A stretch of DNA of 64,000 bases from Eutrigla gurnardus (Eukaryota > Chordata > Actinopteri > Perciformes > Triglidae): assembly GCA_963514095.1 (NCBI GenBank), contig OY741279.1, positions 4,002,040 through 4,066,039 of the forward strand, read 5' to 3'. Positions within the stretch are counted from its first letter, which is position 1. Each line of letters starts with the position of its first letter. This document shows positions 1 through 13,113 of this stretch, piece by piece. Made by a program: the position numbers and the translations under genes. The notes beneath the pieces were generated by a model that saw only the letters and a program-made list of their open reading frames with translations, searched no databases and was not told where the DNA came from.

Positions 1-8
1 GGGTGAGT
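1..8 (+). other. ATAD2B: Possible splice donor of the preceding ATAD2B exon
   Basis: The window opens with GG followed by GTGAGT at 3-8, a near-perfect donor. The next exon at 288 needs an upstream exon ending with one codon base. A final G would give GAG (Glu) with the AG that opens that exon. Only two exonic bases would be in the window, so the reading cannot be tested here. Confidence 0.4.
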
Positions 9-287
9 CTCTGTTGGTGTATATCTGCAATGATGACAAGGACACGGTCAAGTCAGGTTTGAGATTGGAATGTTCCAACCAATATGCTAGCTGTGTGTTA
101 ATGTTTTCTGCATAGTTGGTGTTGTGATTTTGCCCACCTGAGTCCTTTTCTATTTCGTTGCTTTTGTAACTGCAAGACTATTCTTTATTTTTTCTGTAGG
201 TGTTAGATTTTTTTTTTGAGATCTGAGAAGCTGCGTGAAAAATGCATTATGTTTAGCAAGTGTACTCCTCTGTTTTTTCCCCAACAG

Positions 288-481
288 AGAGGTGTGAAGA
301 GGTACTGCCAGAGGCGGAGGCTCCAGGCCCCAGAGTCCTGTCAACAGAGGAGCAGCACCGCTTGGCTGAGCAGGAGGAGAACACACTACGGGAACTCAGG
401 CTCTTTCTCAGGGATGTGACCAAGCGCCTGGCCACCGACAAGAGATTCAACATCTTCAGCAAGCCGGTTGACATTGACGAG
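288..481 (+). CDS. ATAD2B: ATAD2B exon: start of bromodomain (helix Z, ZA loop)
   Basis: The acceptor is the pyrimidine-rich tract ending CAACAG at 287 and the donor is GAG|GTAAAT at 482. The exon opens with two bases that finish a codon (..AG) and ends in phase 0, giving 64 whole codons. It reads an acidic, Glu-rich linker (EEVLPEAEAPGPRVLSTEEQ), then RELRLFLRDVTKRLATDKRF, which is the first helix of the ATAD2-type bromodomain. NIFSKPVDIDE follows, corresponding to the shelf region at the base of the acetyl-lysine pocket. The helix in ATAD2-family proteins packs against the AAA region. Phase and sequence continue directly into the exon at 576. Confidence 0.95.
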
Positions 482-575
482 GTAAATAAGAATGGCTCCA
501 CATCTCACTCACAGTTTGACAAATCCAGTTTTAGTCCCTTTTTTTTTTTTTTTTTAAATGAACTTTGTATGTCAG
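482..575 (+). other. ATAD2B: Short ATAD2B intron (94 bp)
   Basis: This compact GT-AG intron has a T run of about 18 at 538-555, followed by AAATGAACTTTGTATGTCAG. It falls inside the bromodomain coding sequence. Such short introns are common in fish. Confidence 0.9.
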
Positions 576-735
576 GTGTCAGACTACTTGGAGGTTATCC
601 GGCAGCCCATGGACCTGTCGACTGTCATGACCAAGATTGACACCCACCAGTATCTGACAGTGAAGGAGTTCTTGGCCGACGTCGACCTCATCGCCAGTAA
701 TGCTTTAGAATACAATCCTGACAAGGACCCTGGAG
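576..735 (+). CDS. ATAD2B: ATAD2B exon: bromodomain core with acetyl-lysine pocket
   Basis: The acceptor is TGTATGTCAG ending at 575 and the donor is G|GTGAGG at 736. The exon starts in phase 0 and leaves one base (G) for the next exon. It reads VSDYLEVIRQPMDLSTVMTK, then IDTHQYLTVKEFLADVDLIA and SNALEYNPDKDPG. This holds the ZA-loop Tyr (SDYLEV), the PMDLSTV motif that begins helix A, and the Asn of LEYNPD. In bromodomains that Asn anchors the acetyl-lysine carbonyl. All key pocket residues are present, so the reader domain looks functional. Confidence 0.96.
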
Positions 736-1865
736 GTGAGGAGGACAATTACACACACACACATATAACACAATTCACATGCATGTGTCCATAACAAATT
801 GGCCAATTTGTACATGATCTGCAAATTATTTAATGAAACATTACATTCAAACTAGCTGGTATTTTGTGCTAAAATAGGCTCAACATGTTTAAACGCTTTA
901 TCAATGCATAGAGATTAAATGAATACAGATCATTGCATCCAGGACTTGGTCAGAAAGAGACTTCTTGATGTCTTATGCTGAAGATGTGAGTTGCAGGTTG
1001 CAGTCACAGTGTAATGTCACCCTGATTTTTAAGTTTCTGCTTTACAGGGGAATATTTAACCTGTGCTGGATGTGCACGATAAATGAGAGTACCAAATATG
1101 ATTTACCAATATTTAAACTGCTGTAGAAAGGTTTCAGCTCGCCACAAAAACTTGATTTATTGGCCTCACATGACTGTGTACTCTATATTTGTTTTAATTT
1201 GTTTTTCATGCTTTGAGGTTGTAGCAACTAGCAAATTCTCTTTACAAATAGATGTTGTATGAAAGGTTTTTTTTTTTTGTACAAAACTACGTACAATGGT
1301 TTTTAACCAGACTGACAACACAAAGGGCAGAAAAACACAAAGACCCTTTTGAGCAACAGTTCAATAAGAATAGGGAAAAATCACCAGTCGTTGGGAGAAG
1401 AGACTGGAGGCTTAGCATCAAAACGTGCAGATTTCAATAATGCAGTCTATATCTGTGACTGAACGTTACTCTTTTGGTCTCTGTCGTCATCGAAGGAAAT
1501 AAGAAGAACATTAATATAACATACAAAAGCTCCTGAGAGCGTGAACTATTACTCGGAGTGAGATAGGGCATGACAATCTGCGATTTAGTTCAGGGATACA
1601 AATAGGATAGCTGACCCCCGTTTACCGATCATTAAAAGTTAAGATAATGTGTGTTGCATACTTGCACAACCAGCTGCTGTGATAAACGATGCATAAACAT
1701 GTATGAAATGTAAATACATTATTGATCACTGGCTGCAGCGCATGCACGAAACAGGATACGGTGGACGCATGCAGCCACTTTCAGAGTAGGTCATCAATGC
1801 ATCATTAGTTTGGCTGCTGGGTTGTCAGCTGTGTGTCTGTGTCGGGTCGGGGTCTATTGCAAGCG

Positions 1866-2041
<176 letters not shown>

Positions 2042-3962
2042 TGAGTATGAAGTCAGCAGTAACGTTATAGCCGGTTCATGTTCACTTTAAGTTGGACCAG
2101 CTATTCTCCTGACAAGCCGCTCTGCTGAGTTTTTTTTTTTTACTGCTGAACTGAGAGCATTAATTTGTCAAAATTCTTGTTGTCGGTTAAATGGTTAATT
2201 ATAAAAATAGTTTGAAAGCAGGTGGCAACCTCAGTGTTGTGTGTAAAGTGAAGCTTCAAAACCTGACGTCCACAAACCAATGGGGGACACAAGGTCTACT
2301 TCTTACATACAGTCTGTTTGAGAGTGATTGTGGCGTCGCGTTACCTGACTTGAGGTGAAGATAGTAGAATTACTAAATCAAATAAGTGAATTCACCTAAA
2401 CTTCAAAGAATCCCTTTAACCCCAAACTCAATCCGTAGATTATCCCCAGAACTGACGATGAATATCGATAGGCTTTCACTCTTCTATGTCTGTCTATCTT
2501 AGAGTTTTCTCCTGTTTGTGACCTGACAGTCCCTAGGGAATAAGTCGACACTAACCCATCAAAAATCAGTAAGGCCCTGTAGTTACTGTTGTGTTCCATT
2601 AGGCTGTCATTGTGTGAGGGAAAAAAGTAATTAGATTCAACACCTAATGACTTATGGAGAGTGCTACCAGGCTGCCACATTACAGAACCTCCAAGATGGG
2701 TTTTTTTCTTCTTCAACTTGGAAATTCAAATTCAAGTGCATACAGCCCCCCACTGGAAATACATTCCCACAGTGTAATTCATGCTCCATAGCTGAGAGGC
2801 TGCATATGCATGAAAATTTAATTGTCTCTTGTTTCGCAATTTGAACCGATTTTTGCATCATGCGCCTTCCCTTCTCAGCACCTTTTCCAAAGCCAAATAT
2901 GGGCTTCGTAATGAGTGCTGGGGAACAAAAAGTGTGTGCACACACACAAAGAAAGAGGCCTGGTATTTGCAATAGCTTACAAATGAATTGGAATTATATT
3001 TATAGTTTTAACTCGCCTGCATGCTAGGGAGAAGCCTGTGTGAAGATATACATGTTTGTGTATAAATTTAAAATAAAATGGGGAAAAAATAATGTGAGGT
3101 GGAAGTTGCATGAGGAAAAGAGCTTGTTGCACAAAAGCTAATTTCTACCAGAATCAAATCCCCAACAGCAATTCCATGTTAATTAAAAGCAGCATCCACT
3201 AGGCCCGCCTAAGATCAGTCGGTCTCACCATTTAAATTCCCTCCTTGTGGTGTTTACCTGCTTGGCTCCTTAAGAAAGATATAGTTCCATGACACCATTG
3301 GGATGCAATTCTCTGTCAGCCCCAAATGAATAAATCATATCTGTCTTTGCAGGCGAGGGCCCGGGTCATTTGTTGGAATGCAGGGTCTACAAATGATACA
3401 CTAAAGGGGAGAAATGCAATTAGGCAGGTTAATAAAGAAGACTAACGAAGCCTCTCACCCACTGCTTGGCCCCGGGAAATATGGCCTTGCACAATTATGC
3501 TGCTGGGGAAGTTCTACACCAGCTCAAAAATAGCTGTGGAGAAAAAAAAACCCCCTCATTATCCCTCAGTGCTCTGTGCCTCCTTGTCCTTCATGCTATC
3601 TTAATCGCACCGTCCTCCATGTGCAAGCATGGTGGCTTCCTTGTCTTGTTCCCCTCTCACCTTGCTAAATAATAACTTGTTTATGTTAAAAAGGCTGATA
3701 TCTCTGTGCGCCACAATGGGATTCAGTGTCACAAATACTTCTTTATTGCTTGAGGGAACTGGCAATAACAAGCCTTTTACTATAAAGGAGCAGGCAGGCA
3801 GCATTCTAGCGTGTTCTAGATGGGGAGGTTAGGCAGCGCCCGTAAGGGTTCTGATGAGCTCTCGGCATCCCACCTGGCCTTTGACACATCCTCCACGGTT
3901 AGGGATCGCTTCCTCTTATAGCACACACACACACACAGACACGCTCTGTCCGTAGAAACACA

Positions 3963-3965
<3 letters not shown>

Positions 3966-4004
<39 letters not shown>
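3966..4004 (+). repeat. (CA)n microsatellite
   Basis: A CA run in an ATAD2B intron, preceded at 3921-3938 by a shorter CA run and separated from it by GACACGCTCTGTCCGTAG. Confidence 0.95.
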
Positions 4005-4005
<1 letters not shown>

Positions 4006-4625
4006 CTTGCCTCCGTCGCAATTAGGCAGCCATCCTCCAATTAGACAAAGGGAGCTGGCAGATTGTGACCCCTTTGCCACTCTGTGCCTGCGCTGCTCTC
4101 CCTCTGTCTGCCGTAATGAGAGACGGTCTGTTTACAGTGCCGATGCTCTCAGACTGCCTCTTCAGCTCCGTCTTTAGTTTCTTCTCCGTAGATGCAGGAG
4201 TAGGCAAAAAAAAAAGAGGAGGATTTAATGGTGCTGTGGTACATCTAAGGGAAAAATAATGCATGTGAGTTATGGGAGGTGTAACGAGGGAATAAGTAGG
4301 CATTTAAAATATATTTTTACCTCTGTTTGTGAATGGTGAAATCAAGACTCTTGTGCATGAGTTCTGCCTGCTTATGCTTTTCCACCAAAGGCAGCGCTAC
4401 CCTTTAATTCAACCTGTGAGAAAATGCTACATTCCTGTTTCTCACAGCTACAATGGACCGGCGCAGGGCTTTGCTATTGACTCTTTGCCTTACAATTACA
4501 CCCATGATAATGTGGAAACCATGCAACATCAAACTGCAGACATACTGGTATGATCACCCTATTTGCAAAGGACATGCCTTTTTTTGAAAATGGTGTGACA
4601 TTGGTGTCATGTTCTTCCTTTTCAG

Positions 4626-4748
4626 ACAAGGTGATCCGGCACCGAGCGTGCAGCTTAAAGGACACGGCCCACGCCATATTCGCTGCCGAGCTGGACCCCG
4701 AGTTCGACCGCATGTGTGAAGAGATCAAGGAAGCGCGCAGGAAGAGGG
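4626..4748 (+). CDS. ATAD2B: ATAD2B exon: end of bromodomain (helix C and tail)
   Basis: The acceptor is TTCCTTTTCAG ending at 4625 and the donor is G|GTAAGC at 4749. Two opening bases (AC) join the G left at 735 to make Asp, giving the family motif DPGDKVIRHRACSLKDTAHA. IFAAELDPEFDRMCEEIKEA then RRKRG ends the last bromodomain helix. One base (G) is carried to the next exon. The basic RRKRG segment marks the end of the folded domain. Confidence 0.95.
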
Positions 4749-7636
4749 GTAAGCAAACGGATGTTCTTTTACCATTATGTTCCAAGTAGGGCAGATGATA
4801 TCGCATACTCATAACACTGGACTTAAAAGCAACATTTGTTTATCGAAATAAATCATAACACTCACTCACTCGGATAATGAGTCGGAGTTGGCAGCGTTAG
4901 TTCCCCGCCTGTCCTCTCGCCCTCCCTTCCTCTTTGGAAGAAGAAGAAAGTATTTGATATATTTTTTCAGAGAAAAAAAGAAACTTTTTAGGGGGGGGGG
5001 GGGTAAAGGAATCTGCAGGCCAGCACAGCAGTACTTGATGGAGCAGTCAGTTCTCAGAGTTGAGAGTGCGGCGTGGAAAGCAGCGATGCCCGAGGCTCCG
5101 GCGTTCCAGACAGTACCGTCTGTGCTCGCTGTCTGCCAGGCGCTCTGCATCTGTACACTCACCAAACCGCCCCGAGCCGTGCCGAGTTGATTTAGGGTAA
5201 TTCTAAATTATATATATATATATACACATATATACAGTGTAGATGATGCATTTGAGTTTTTCAGTATTTCAGGATTAGTTTTATATACGTTATATACACA
5301 ACTCGATCGATACTAAGCCAAGAATACAGAAGCAGAAGAAAATGGAACCACTTAATGTATATATTTTTTCTTCTTCTATTGATTGACCATGAAAAAATCT
5401 CTCTCCCTGCTCGTCATTGTTATTTTCCCCACCCCCATTAGAGACGGCATCCAAGCCTTGCATTTCTGTACACTCAAGTACTTTTATGTTTGAATCTGTG
5501 CAGCAGGTCAGTTATGCATCATATTCAACACAACATTTTCCAGTCAAGTAGCAATTCATTCTAAGAACGTTACAATAATAAAATATTTAGACCTGCGTGT
5601 CAAACATTCCAAAGATATTTTATCTAAAATAATCCCCCTGGTTATTGTTGAAGGTTTACAGTCACTCAAGTTCAGCAATACAGTTTTTCTTGCACAGAAA
5701 GCAAGGACGCACTTTAATCTTTTTGTGTGTATACTTGTCAGCTGTGTCTGGTAGTTCAGACTCTTTGTTCAATTAAATGTCAAGTTACGCATACTATATC
5801 TGCTATGTTTTTCTTATATTTATCTATATATTACAGGTCCAAACACAATGAGTGAATACAACACACAGATTTATTGTGATCCATTTTATGTCCGAAGGCC
5901 TTCACACACCGGGGGCGTGACGGATAAACAACACCAAAACGTGAAATACTCGGCTGGGAATATAATGCATAACATAACTACTCATACTGGCAGTAATGTG
6001 AATTTGCAAGCGTTGCAGCACATTTTTTCAATAAAAGATTTGAATAGATTTGCACTGGCAGTCTGTCTGAGATAAATTGTTGTTTAGCCGAAGCTACTGT
6101 AAGCTTTTATTGAGTTTCCTTCCAGCAAAAACCAGTGAATTTTAGTTCCCCCCGGCAATCCGCTATGAAGTTGTATATGTGTCGAACTTTTATTGTGAAA
6201 GGTAAGGATGGAGGGAGCTGATTGGTTACGCGCTGCCTTTTTGTTTGAAAGGAGAGAAGTTGGTTCGGTCCACGGCGCCTCCGTGTTTAACATTCACATC
6301 CTAACTGAGAACATTCTTGGCAAAAACAACAAAAAATACATTGATGTGCAAATGAATCATCCAAATTGTCCCGGTGTGTGAAAGCCTTAAGCGGGAGAGT
6401 AATCTGCAGATGAAGTAGTCTAAATTGAGTTTCCTATTACAAACTGAAATGTTATTTGCTGATTTCCATATTTGGAAACAGGTTGCTTCATCAGTGTCGA
6501 TATTACAGGTAATTTGGCATAAATGCATTTGGTTGTTTCTGGATTTTCCAGGCATGAGAAAAGGAAACTATTCTACTACATCAGTGACAAATCTCAGAGC
6601 CGAATGCTTTTCCTCTTGCAATATCCTTTATCTATACCCATTCAAAGAGATGAGACTGTCACGCATTGGTTTTTTGTTCTGGTCCGTTTGGATTTGTTTT
6701 CTGCAGTTTGAGACGAAGTGGATTAAAGGGAGAAGGAAGTAGACTTGTCTTAAAAAACAAAATGTACATTATTGTGTACAGCCCAACCCCTAGAGGGCTA
6801 ATTGACTTCTGACTTGAGCCATATGGTCCTCACTCTTCAATGTCGAATAGGAAACTTATTAAAGAGAAGCTTTTGATTTCCTCTTTTATTGCAGGAATGG
6901 AAGTCAAATGTCTTAGAAATAAATACATATATATACATTTACTTTCTTCTTATGTATTATGGAAATACAAATGTTAAACAACATTAAACTTGAAAAAAAA
7001 AACTAATTTAAATCAAGCACCAAATTGTGCTTAACTCAAACAGGAATTATGTATTGTCTATAGTGTATAAAATCATAGAATTTAAATGGATTGGCCCCAT
7101 TTTTACAGATATCCAAGTCAGAGGAAGAATACAGCCGTGTAAATATTTCATTTTCTAGTCAAGGTCCCGCTATAAAGCTATCAATTAGCCCCGCACTGCA
7201 TGATTTCCATTTGCAGCAGTGTTCAAGACCCACAATGCATCTTGGGGGATTTTTTTCTCCCCTGTGACGAGATGAAAGGAGCCGTGATTTTTGGCCAAAA
7301 AAACCCTTAAATACCACTGGATGTCAGAGTTGAAACATCTCATTTTCAGAGGCTTGCATGTCTCCACATCCACCTCTCGCTTCTCATTCTCTCTGGAGTG
7401 GAACATAAGCCAATGAGAAAGGATATTATTGTAGATTCTGTGGTAATATTTGTGCTGATTGACTTGTGGTTGGATCCTCATCTATTGGTGTCTATGCGCA
7501 CGCACACACACACATACATACACACTCATTATCTGGTCCAGCAGTACATTTCTGAAGTGTTTTTTTCCTCTTTTGCACATGCACACACAAAGAGTATTGT
7601 CTGTTGTCGGTAACTGATCCTCTGTGGGCACCGCAG
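4749..7636 (+). other. ATAD2B: ATAD2B intron (2.9 kb)
   Basis: The intron holds an AT dinucleotide patch (about 5209-5234), a G run (4991-5003) and a TIR-bounded transposon relic (5895-6388). No exon is visible between the splice sites at 4749 and 7636. Confidence 0.85.
5895..6388. mobile_element. Non-autonomous DNA transposon (TIR element, about 494 bp)
   Basis: The ends are inverted repeats: AAGGCCTTCACACACCGGG at 5895-5913 and CCCGGTGTGTGAAAGCCTT at 6370-6388. They match at 18 of 19 positions. No transposase is encoded between them. The ends resemble non-autonomous elements dispersed in fish genomes. I cannot name the superfamily or define a target-site duplication. Confidence 0.75.
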
Positions 7637-7765
7637 ACCTCCAGACGCCGGCTCAGCCGACGGCGCTGATGGGCGCTGTGGCAACCAGGAAGAACCACAC
7701 GGCAGGAGAGGAGCAGGCCAGGAGCAGCTTTCAGGGCGAGGCCGCCGACAAACAGTGCACCACCA
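7637..7765 (+). CDS. ATAD2B: ATAD2B exon: post-bromodomain linker
   Basis: The acceptor is GGGCACCGCAG ending at 7636 and the donor is A|GTGAGT at 7766. Two opening bases (AC) join the G at 4748 to make Asp, then the exon reads LQTPAQPTALMGAVATRKNH and on to KQCTT. One base (A) is carried on. The peptide is polar and Ala/Thr-rich and has no recognised domain, as expected for the variable linker after the bromodomain. Support comes from exact phase agreement on both sides and strong splice sites; sequence similarity adds little. It could be alternatively spliced, since 129 bp keeps the frame. Confidence 0.8.
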
Positions 7766-8136
7766 GTGAGTATTTCAACCGGATCCAAAAAATGTCAAAT
7801 AAGTTGTTATTGATGAGACTCACAGCATACTTAGACTTATTGATCCCTTTGGGATGACTCCCGCAAGGAAATTGGATTTCCAGCAGCTTACAAAACGTAT
7901 CTAAATAGATATAGACAGTAATCAATAAACTCCTAGCTAAATATATATAAAGTAGAGATAAGAATACAAGTAAATTAAAATAAGTTAAGTGTAGAGAACT
8001 GTATAGAGGATAACTATAGATAAATAGAGATAAAATATATAGGACTGTATATGGCGTTGTGTTTTTTGTACAGTGGATAAATGACATTAGCGGCAATTAG
8101 CAATTCAATTAAACCCACCCACCCGCTTCAAATGAC

Positions 8137-8173
8137 AGCAAGTTGGTTTTGGAGATTATTGAACCAACTTGCT
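8137..8173. repeat. Perfect 12-bp inverted repeat (hairpin)
   Basis: AGCAAGTTGGTT at 8137-8148 and AACCAACTTGCT at 8162-8173 are exact reverse complements around a 13-nt loop. It is too short for a typical microRNA precursor and is probably chance or a transposon relic. Confidence 0.7.
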
Positions 8174-11100
8174 TGTGAAAAATGACTCCTACCACTGAGT
8201 TTTTCTTTTTTTTATATTTAGCTATTGTGCACATGATCATCCCAGCTCAGCTAACTTTCTGTCCGACTCACACTCAAACTTTGGACGTCGCTGGCTCTCC
8301 TGGACTTCTCTGCGTCTCTGATGCAGCAGCGAGCAGCTGTGTTGTATTACAAGCCCTTTACCAGATGTATGTGTTGCCAAACACCTGCCCCGCTCCTTCA
8401 TACACATATATTTCTCAGCAGTGGAGACGCATCACAGTGAGTCGCCTCATTAGCGGAAGCCGCTCTCTCTCCTATCCACTCAGAACATGACCACACCACA
8501 GAGCAATTACATGCCCACCTGTGGTAAACGGCAGGTGCCCGGGGGTGAAGGGAGGGCCAGGTATGTGCAGGGGGGCCGACTAATGAGGCCGTAACCTGAA
8601 CAAATCGGAAATGAGCGGATTTGATGTGTAATCTGAAGAATGTCCTTTTAGCTTCCACCTGGACCAAAATACCGGGGAATGATCGGGAGCTAGCGTAGGC
8701 GCCCTCAACGGTCATCATGAGATGATGAGTCTAGATAAGACATAAGGGAGTGTGGGATATGTGGAGTGTGTTGCAACAACTTTGTCCGTGCAAATCGAGC
8801 TTGATGCATTTTCTGTGTAAGCTCCGTCTTCCCTGATGGCAAAGATGGGACGTGAATGCATTTGTTGAAGCAAGGTCTGTTTGTTGTTTTGATTAATTTC
8901 TGTGTCCGTGCAGTACAACTGTCCAACACAAGGTGGTGCTTGCCCCTCACGAGAGGGTCCCTAATGGAACCCCCCCTGCTGTGTGGGTAAACCATGCCTT
9001 CTCCCAGGGAGATGGTCCCCTCTTGAGAGCTGAGGGCCACCATTAATATTTTAAGACCGGGCCTGTTGAAGCCTTGAGATCGGTCCAAGTTGATCTCATC
9101 TTGCTAAGCCAGAAAAAAAAAATACAGCTAAATAGTCGGGAGGTTATATTTAAAATAATTGTTTAATTTCCTCCCATACATAATTCAGTCCAGGGTAAAC
9201 TACTGTAATGGAATATGATGGAAGACATCAGACTTGAGCCAGCAGCTTTTCAAAGATATTGATAAAACAATAAAATGACAATACATATTAGACACAGTTC
9301 AGTCTAATTCAGTGTTCTACATCCTGGTCAGTAAGTGCAGGTGGAATCGGCTTATTCACCATCTCTGATAGTCCCAAAGCTATATGTTTCCATCACATGA
9401 TGGTGCGTATTTCTACTTTATATGTATTACATCGTGTATAAAGGCTACGAGTAACATCGGTTATAGTAGTTTTGCATATCAAACCTATATGCTGTCTAAC
9501 TAACCAGCGCTTTCATTCGCATATCTGCAAGGAAGGATGTGAAACACAAAGGCCAACCAAAATACGAGCACACGTTAATGCTAATTACCTAATTGATATT
9601 CGTGTAATCCAGACAGACCTATCGTCTTCTTTTTTAAGTGGGACAGCCAAACGGTATATTCTACTTTTAGCTGCAGTATTTATCTACAAAGCCAAATGTC
9701 ACAGATGCGGACCACCAATTTAGAAGCTCTTGGGAGAGTCGTTATCAGCCTCCACCAGAGGCTTAATTAATTAGGCTAACTGGCTGAGGTGATTAATTTG
9801 TGACATCGCCAACCAGTTCTCACCTGGAGCACCTCAGCAAGGCAGCTATTAGGCTAATTGATCACGGAGTCAGTTATGCTTGGAGATGTGACACATCATT
9901 ATAATGGAATTGCAGTGCATGCGGGGGGGCGGGACGCATCCTCTGCTACCCATACTCAACTGTTTGTGAATCTACACCCACTGGAGCCGGGGTCATTTTG
10001 GGGTCACTGGCTTTCCTTTCCTCCAATGTGGGAAGGTCAGGACACGTGGAGGTTAAATTTATCCTTGATCATTACCCGCAGGGGGGGAAAGCCTATCTGG
10101 AGCTGTATTTGGTATCTGCTGTTCTATAGGGCTTTTATCTGGGCCACCTCTCCCTCTCACCTCCCATCCCTCTCCTCTCCGCTCGCCCGGAGCCGAGAAT
10201 TGCCTGTGACTTTCAGATATAATGGAGAGAGTGGTGGCGGGCTTCTTGAGATGCTATTTGGAAAGTTTCTTTTTGAAGGCTAAGGATATTTCTGAATCAG
10301 GTGTTAAAAGCGGTGGCCATGAATAAGGCTGGTTGTTGGTATCCAGATAGCTGGGGCAGCTGCTGCCGGGTCAGTCGGGGAGTAGGAAGGTGCTGTTAAT
10401 GCACAAGAAAACGGGAAGAAGGATTTGGTTTCCATTAGCCTGCGTGGATAGCTCTAGTCTCTGGTTTCTCTGCTCCCCCCCTCTCTCTTTCTCTCACAAC
10501 CCTTCTCTCTACCTCCCTTTCCCTTTCTCCTGTCACTCCCTCCCTAGAGGAGCCCAAGGCCCATTACCTGGGCCACAGCCTTGGGTTCATTCGTAGTGCA
10601 CAACCACACAGATCTGGTTCATACGGAGTGCTTTCCCTTCATTCATAATTGAGTCCTCAGTTTTCCCCTCATTCACTCATGTGACTGTTTAGCAAGCTAA
10701 ATCAGCTGTGTTTTATTCTTCCATGTGACAGTCAGAAGGCATGTGCTGTCGGCTGCTTAGCTAAATATCTCTGTCTGATTAGTCTCCCGCGTTTCCTAAA
10801 TGTCACAGTCGGACTATAATGGTGTGTTACTTTTCCAGTTTTCTTATAAACCTTTCTCTGTTTTGTGTTTGTCTTTTGGCATGATTCACCGGTGTTTTTC
10901 CACTGCTAGTTGACAAGATTGTCCTCATTTAACTGTTTGTGGGGAGAGAGAGGAAACAAAGAAACTGTGCAGAAGGTGCATAATGTGTCGTCCTCGTCAC
11001 TCAACAGCATGCCCAAGGCAACACGCACACGCCTGCATTCATGTCGACGGACGCCGCTGCGTTCCTGCCTCTCCGCTGCCTTGTATCTCGCATCACGGTA

Positions 11101-11902
11101 AACAGACACTTCTCTCCGCCGCCAATGTCAATCCATCACGGGACCTTGATGGGTTATTTAATGTCATAAGAAACACTCCTTTTTTTACCGCAGGCTGAAG
11201 TAGTTACTGCTTAAACGGATGGCCTGGATTCTTGCTCGGGACAAAGAGACGACCCGCATGCTCTGTGAAGGTCTGCGTGGTCACAGTGAGGAGATTAATA
11301 GGAGGAGGAGGTTAATAACGGGGCACTTTTTTCCATTTAGGAAACACAAAGCGCTGTTGAAGACTTGTTTATTTACTTGACTTTCTCATCTGTCTGCCTC
11401 TTCTGCTTACAAGGACATAGGACACCTACTTTGCTAACTGAAGTTTAACCTTGAAGTAAATCGTTTTTGCCCCCGAGTGTCTGCTTTACTTACCGGAGCT
11501 GCAAACGAGTCGTTGCGTTTGCCGTTGTCGTTTTTTCCAAAGCTCCCCTCCGCTTAAAGTCTTACATTTGACACGTTTCAGTCAGTCGAGAGTTAAATGA
11601 AATGTGGCAGTTGGCCGGTACCTCACTGTGCAAGCTCCTCTTTCCCATCCAAGTCATCTGTAAACAACCCTCACCGTGGAGATTTGTTCCACTTGTGTAC
11701 CGTCTCACATTTTTTTGTTCCAAATCTGAAAATTGGAAGAGAAAATATAATTAAATTCTGTCTTGTAGTTGATCCTTTCTTTATTGGCAAATTAATTTAG
11801 AAAAAGCAAAATGGGCTTTTATCCCAAAAAAAAATACTGGTATGTCTTTTTTATTAATTCAAATCCTTTTATCATTTTATTATGTCAGTCATCAAGTATT
11901 GT

Positions 11903-12436
11903 AGTGCTGGGCGATATTGCCATACTTGTCTATCTCAATTTAGATAATTTCAAACCACACTGCCACCTTATCTTTCATGATAGTTTTCTGATAATTCAAT
12001 AAAAATGTAGTCTACATGAAATAATAACATGGTGTTGAATACTTCTGTGTGGATGAAATGCTTGACAAATGAAAAGAGAGAATTTTCTCATTTAATTAAG
12101 AAGTTTATGGCACAATATTTAATTGTATGTGCTTGTTGAGAACTTTATTATTTATCACAAATAGGGATGGGACTATATAGGATTTTATCGGTTGAAATAT
12201 TCCAACTCTTGGGGGGATTCGGCACCTTGCTCAAGGGCAACCCGGCAGTGCCCAGGAGGCAAACTGGCACCTCTGAAGCTAACCCGTCTCAGTACTTGGT
12301 CTGTACGGGGACTAGAAATTATGAGCCCTCCGGTTCCTGAGCCCCCCCCCCCCCCCCCCCCTACGTTGTCACATCATGATATGATTCCTTGGAAATAAGA
12401 CAACTCATCATATTGAATTATCGCCCGGCCCTGATG
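11903..12436. mobile_element. MITE-like element with GGGCGAT ends, nested repeat inside
   Basis: The left end reads AGTGCTGGGCGATA (about 11903-11916). The right end reads ATCGCCCGGCCCTGAT (about 12420-12435), which is its inverted counterpart with a few mismatches. Within it, 12219-12361 is a different dispersed repeat followed by a C run, so one repeat has inserted into another. There is no coding capacity. Confidence 0.55.
12219..12361 (+). repeat. Dispersed fish repeat fragment (TTGCTCAAGGGCA family)
   Basis: The segment ACCTTGCTCAAGGGCAACC, then GCAGTGCCCAGGAGGCAAAC and ..GTACGGGGAC.., resembles a repeat found widely in fish genomes. It ends in a C run of about 17 at 12344-12361. The family is recognised from general knowledge and not from a database search. 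Confidence 0.55.
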
Positions 12437-13113
12437 TATTGCACATTCCAGTCCACATTGAGTAATACCCTTCTGCACGGCACCTGGTACAGAAGAGAGG
12501 TGATGGATGGCATCTGGTTCCATGGGTGCAGTATTTCCTCCGAAGGGATAGAATTAGAAGCTACTAGTGGTCAACGGCAGAAAACAAAGTGTCTCGCCTG
12601 AAACGGAAACGGCAATGTTATTTTTAAGTTATGAGGGCTGGACTCAGATTCTCCCCCCGAGCTACCTCGCTGCTACCAGGCGGGAAGTAAAAAAAAAACA
12701 ACAATCTTGAGTCACACTCTGACACCCAGTGGCACTCTGCTAAAAAAAAAAAAATCCACGCAAAGCACTGAGCGTATAAGCGCTGAGCCTAAGCTGCCAT
12801 TTTGTGGGCCCAGATGCTTCTTGCATCATTGTGGCACCAAGCGTGAAATGAATGTAAAATCCATTCCATTCCATTTATTGTTTTAGACTGCAGATGAGCT
12901 GACATCAGTGTTAATGTCTCTGAACATTCATTCTGTGTCTGCGGGTCTTTTCACTCCCGGCGTATAACTGTGGATAGTTGTTGCTGCGTGATGAGTGTAC
13001 AGAATCCGACAGGTTGGGTGGTGAGACATAAATATATATAAATATATATACTTCTTGGGACATAGATTCAACAAGGTGCTGGAAACAATCCTCAGCGATT
13101 TTGGTCCATGCTG

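Noticed and set aside
9858..10283. ORF of 141 residues in the large ATAD2B intron
   Set aside because: No family resemblance, no splice or phase link to ATAD2B, and composition like the surrounding intron.
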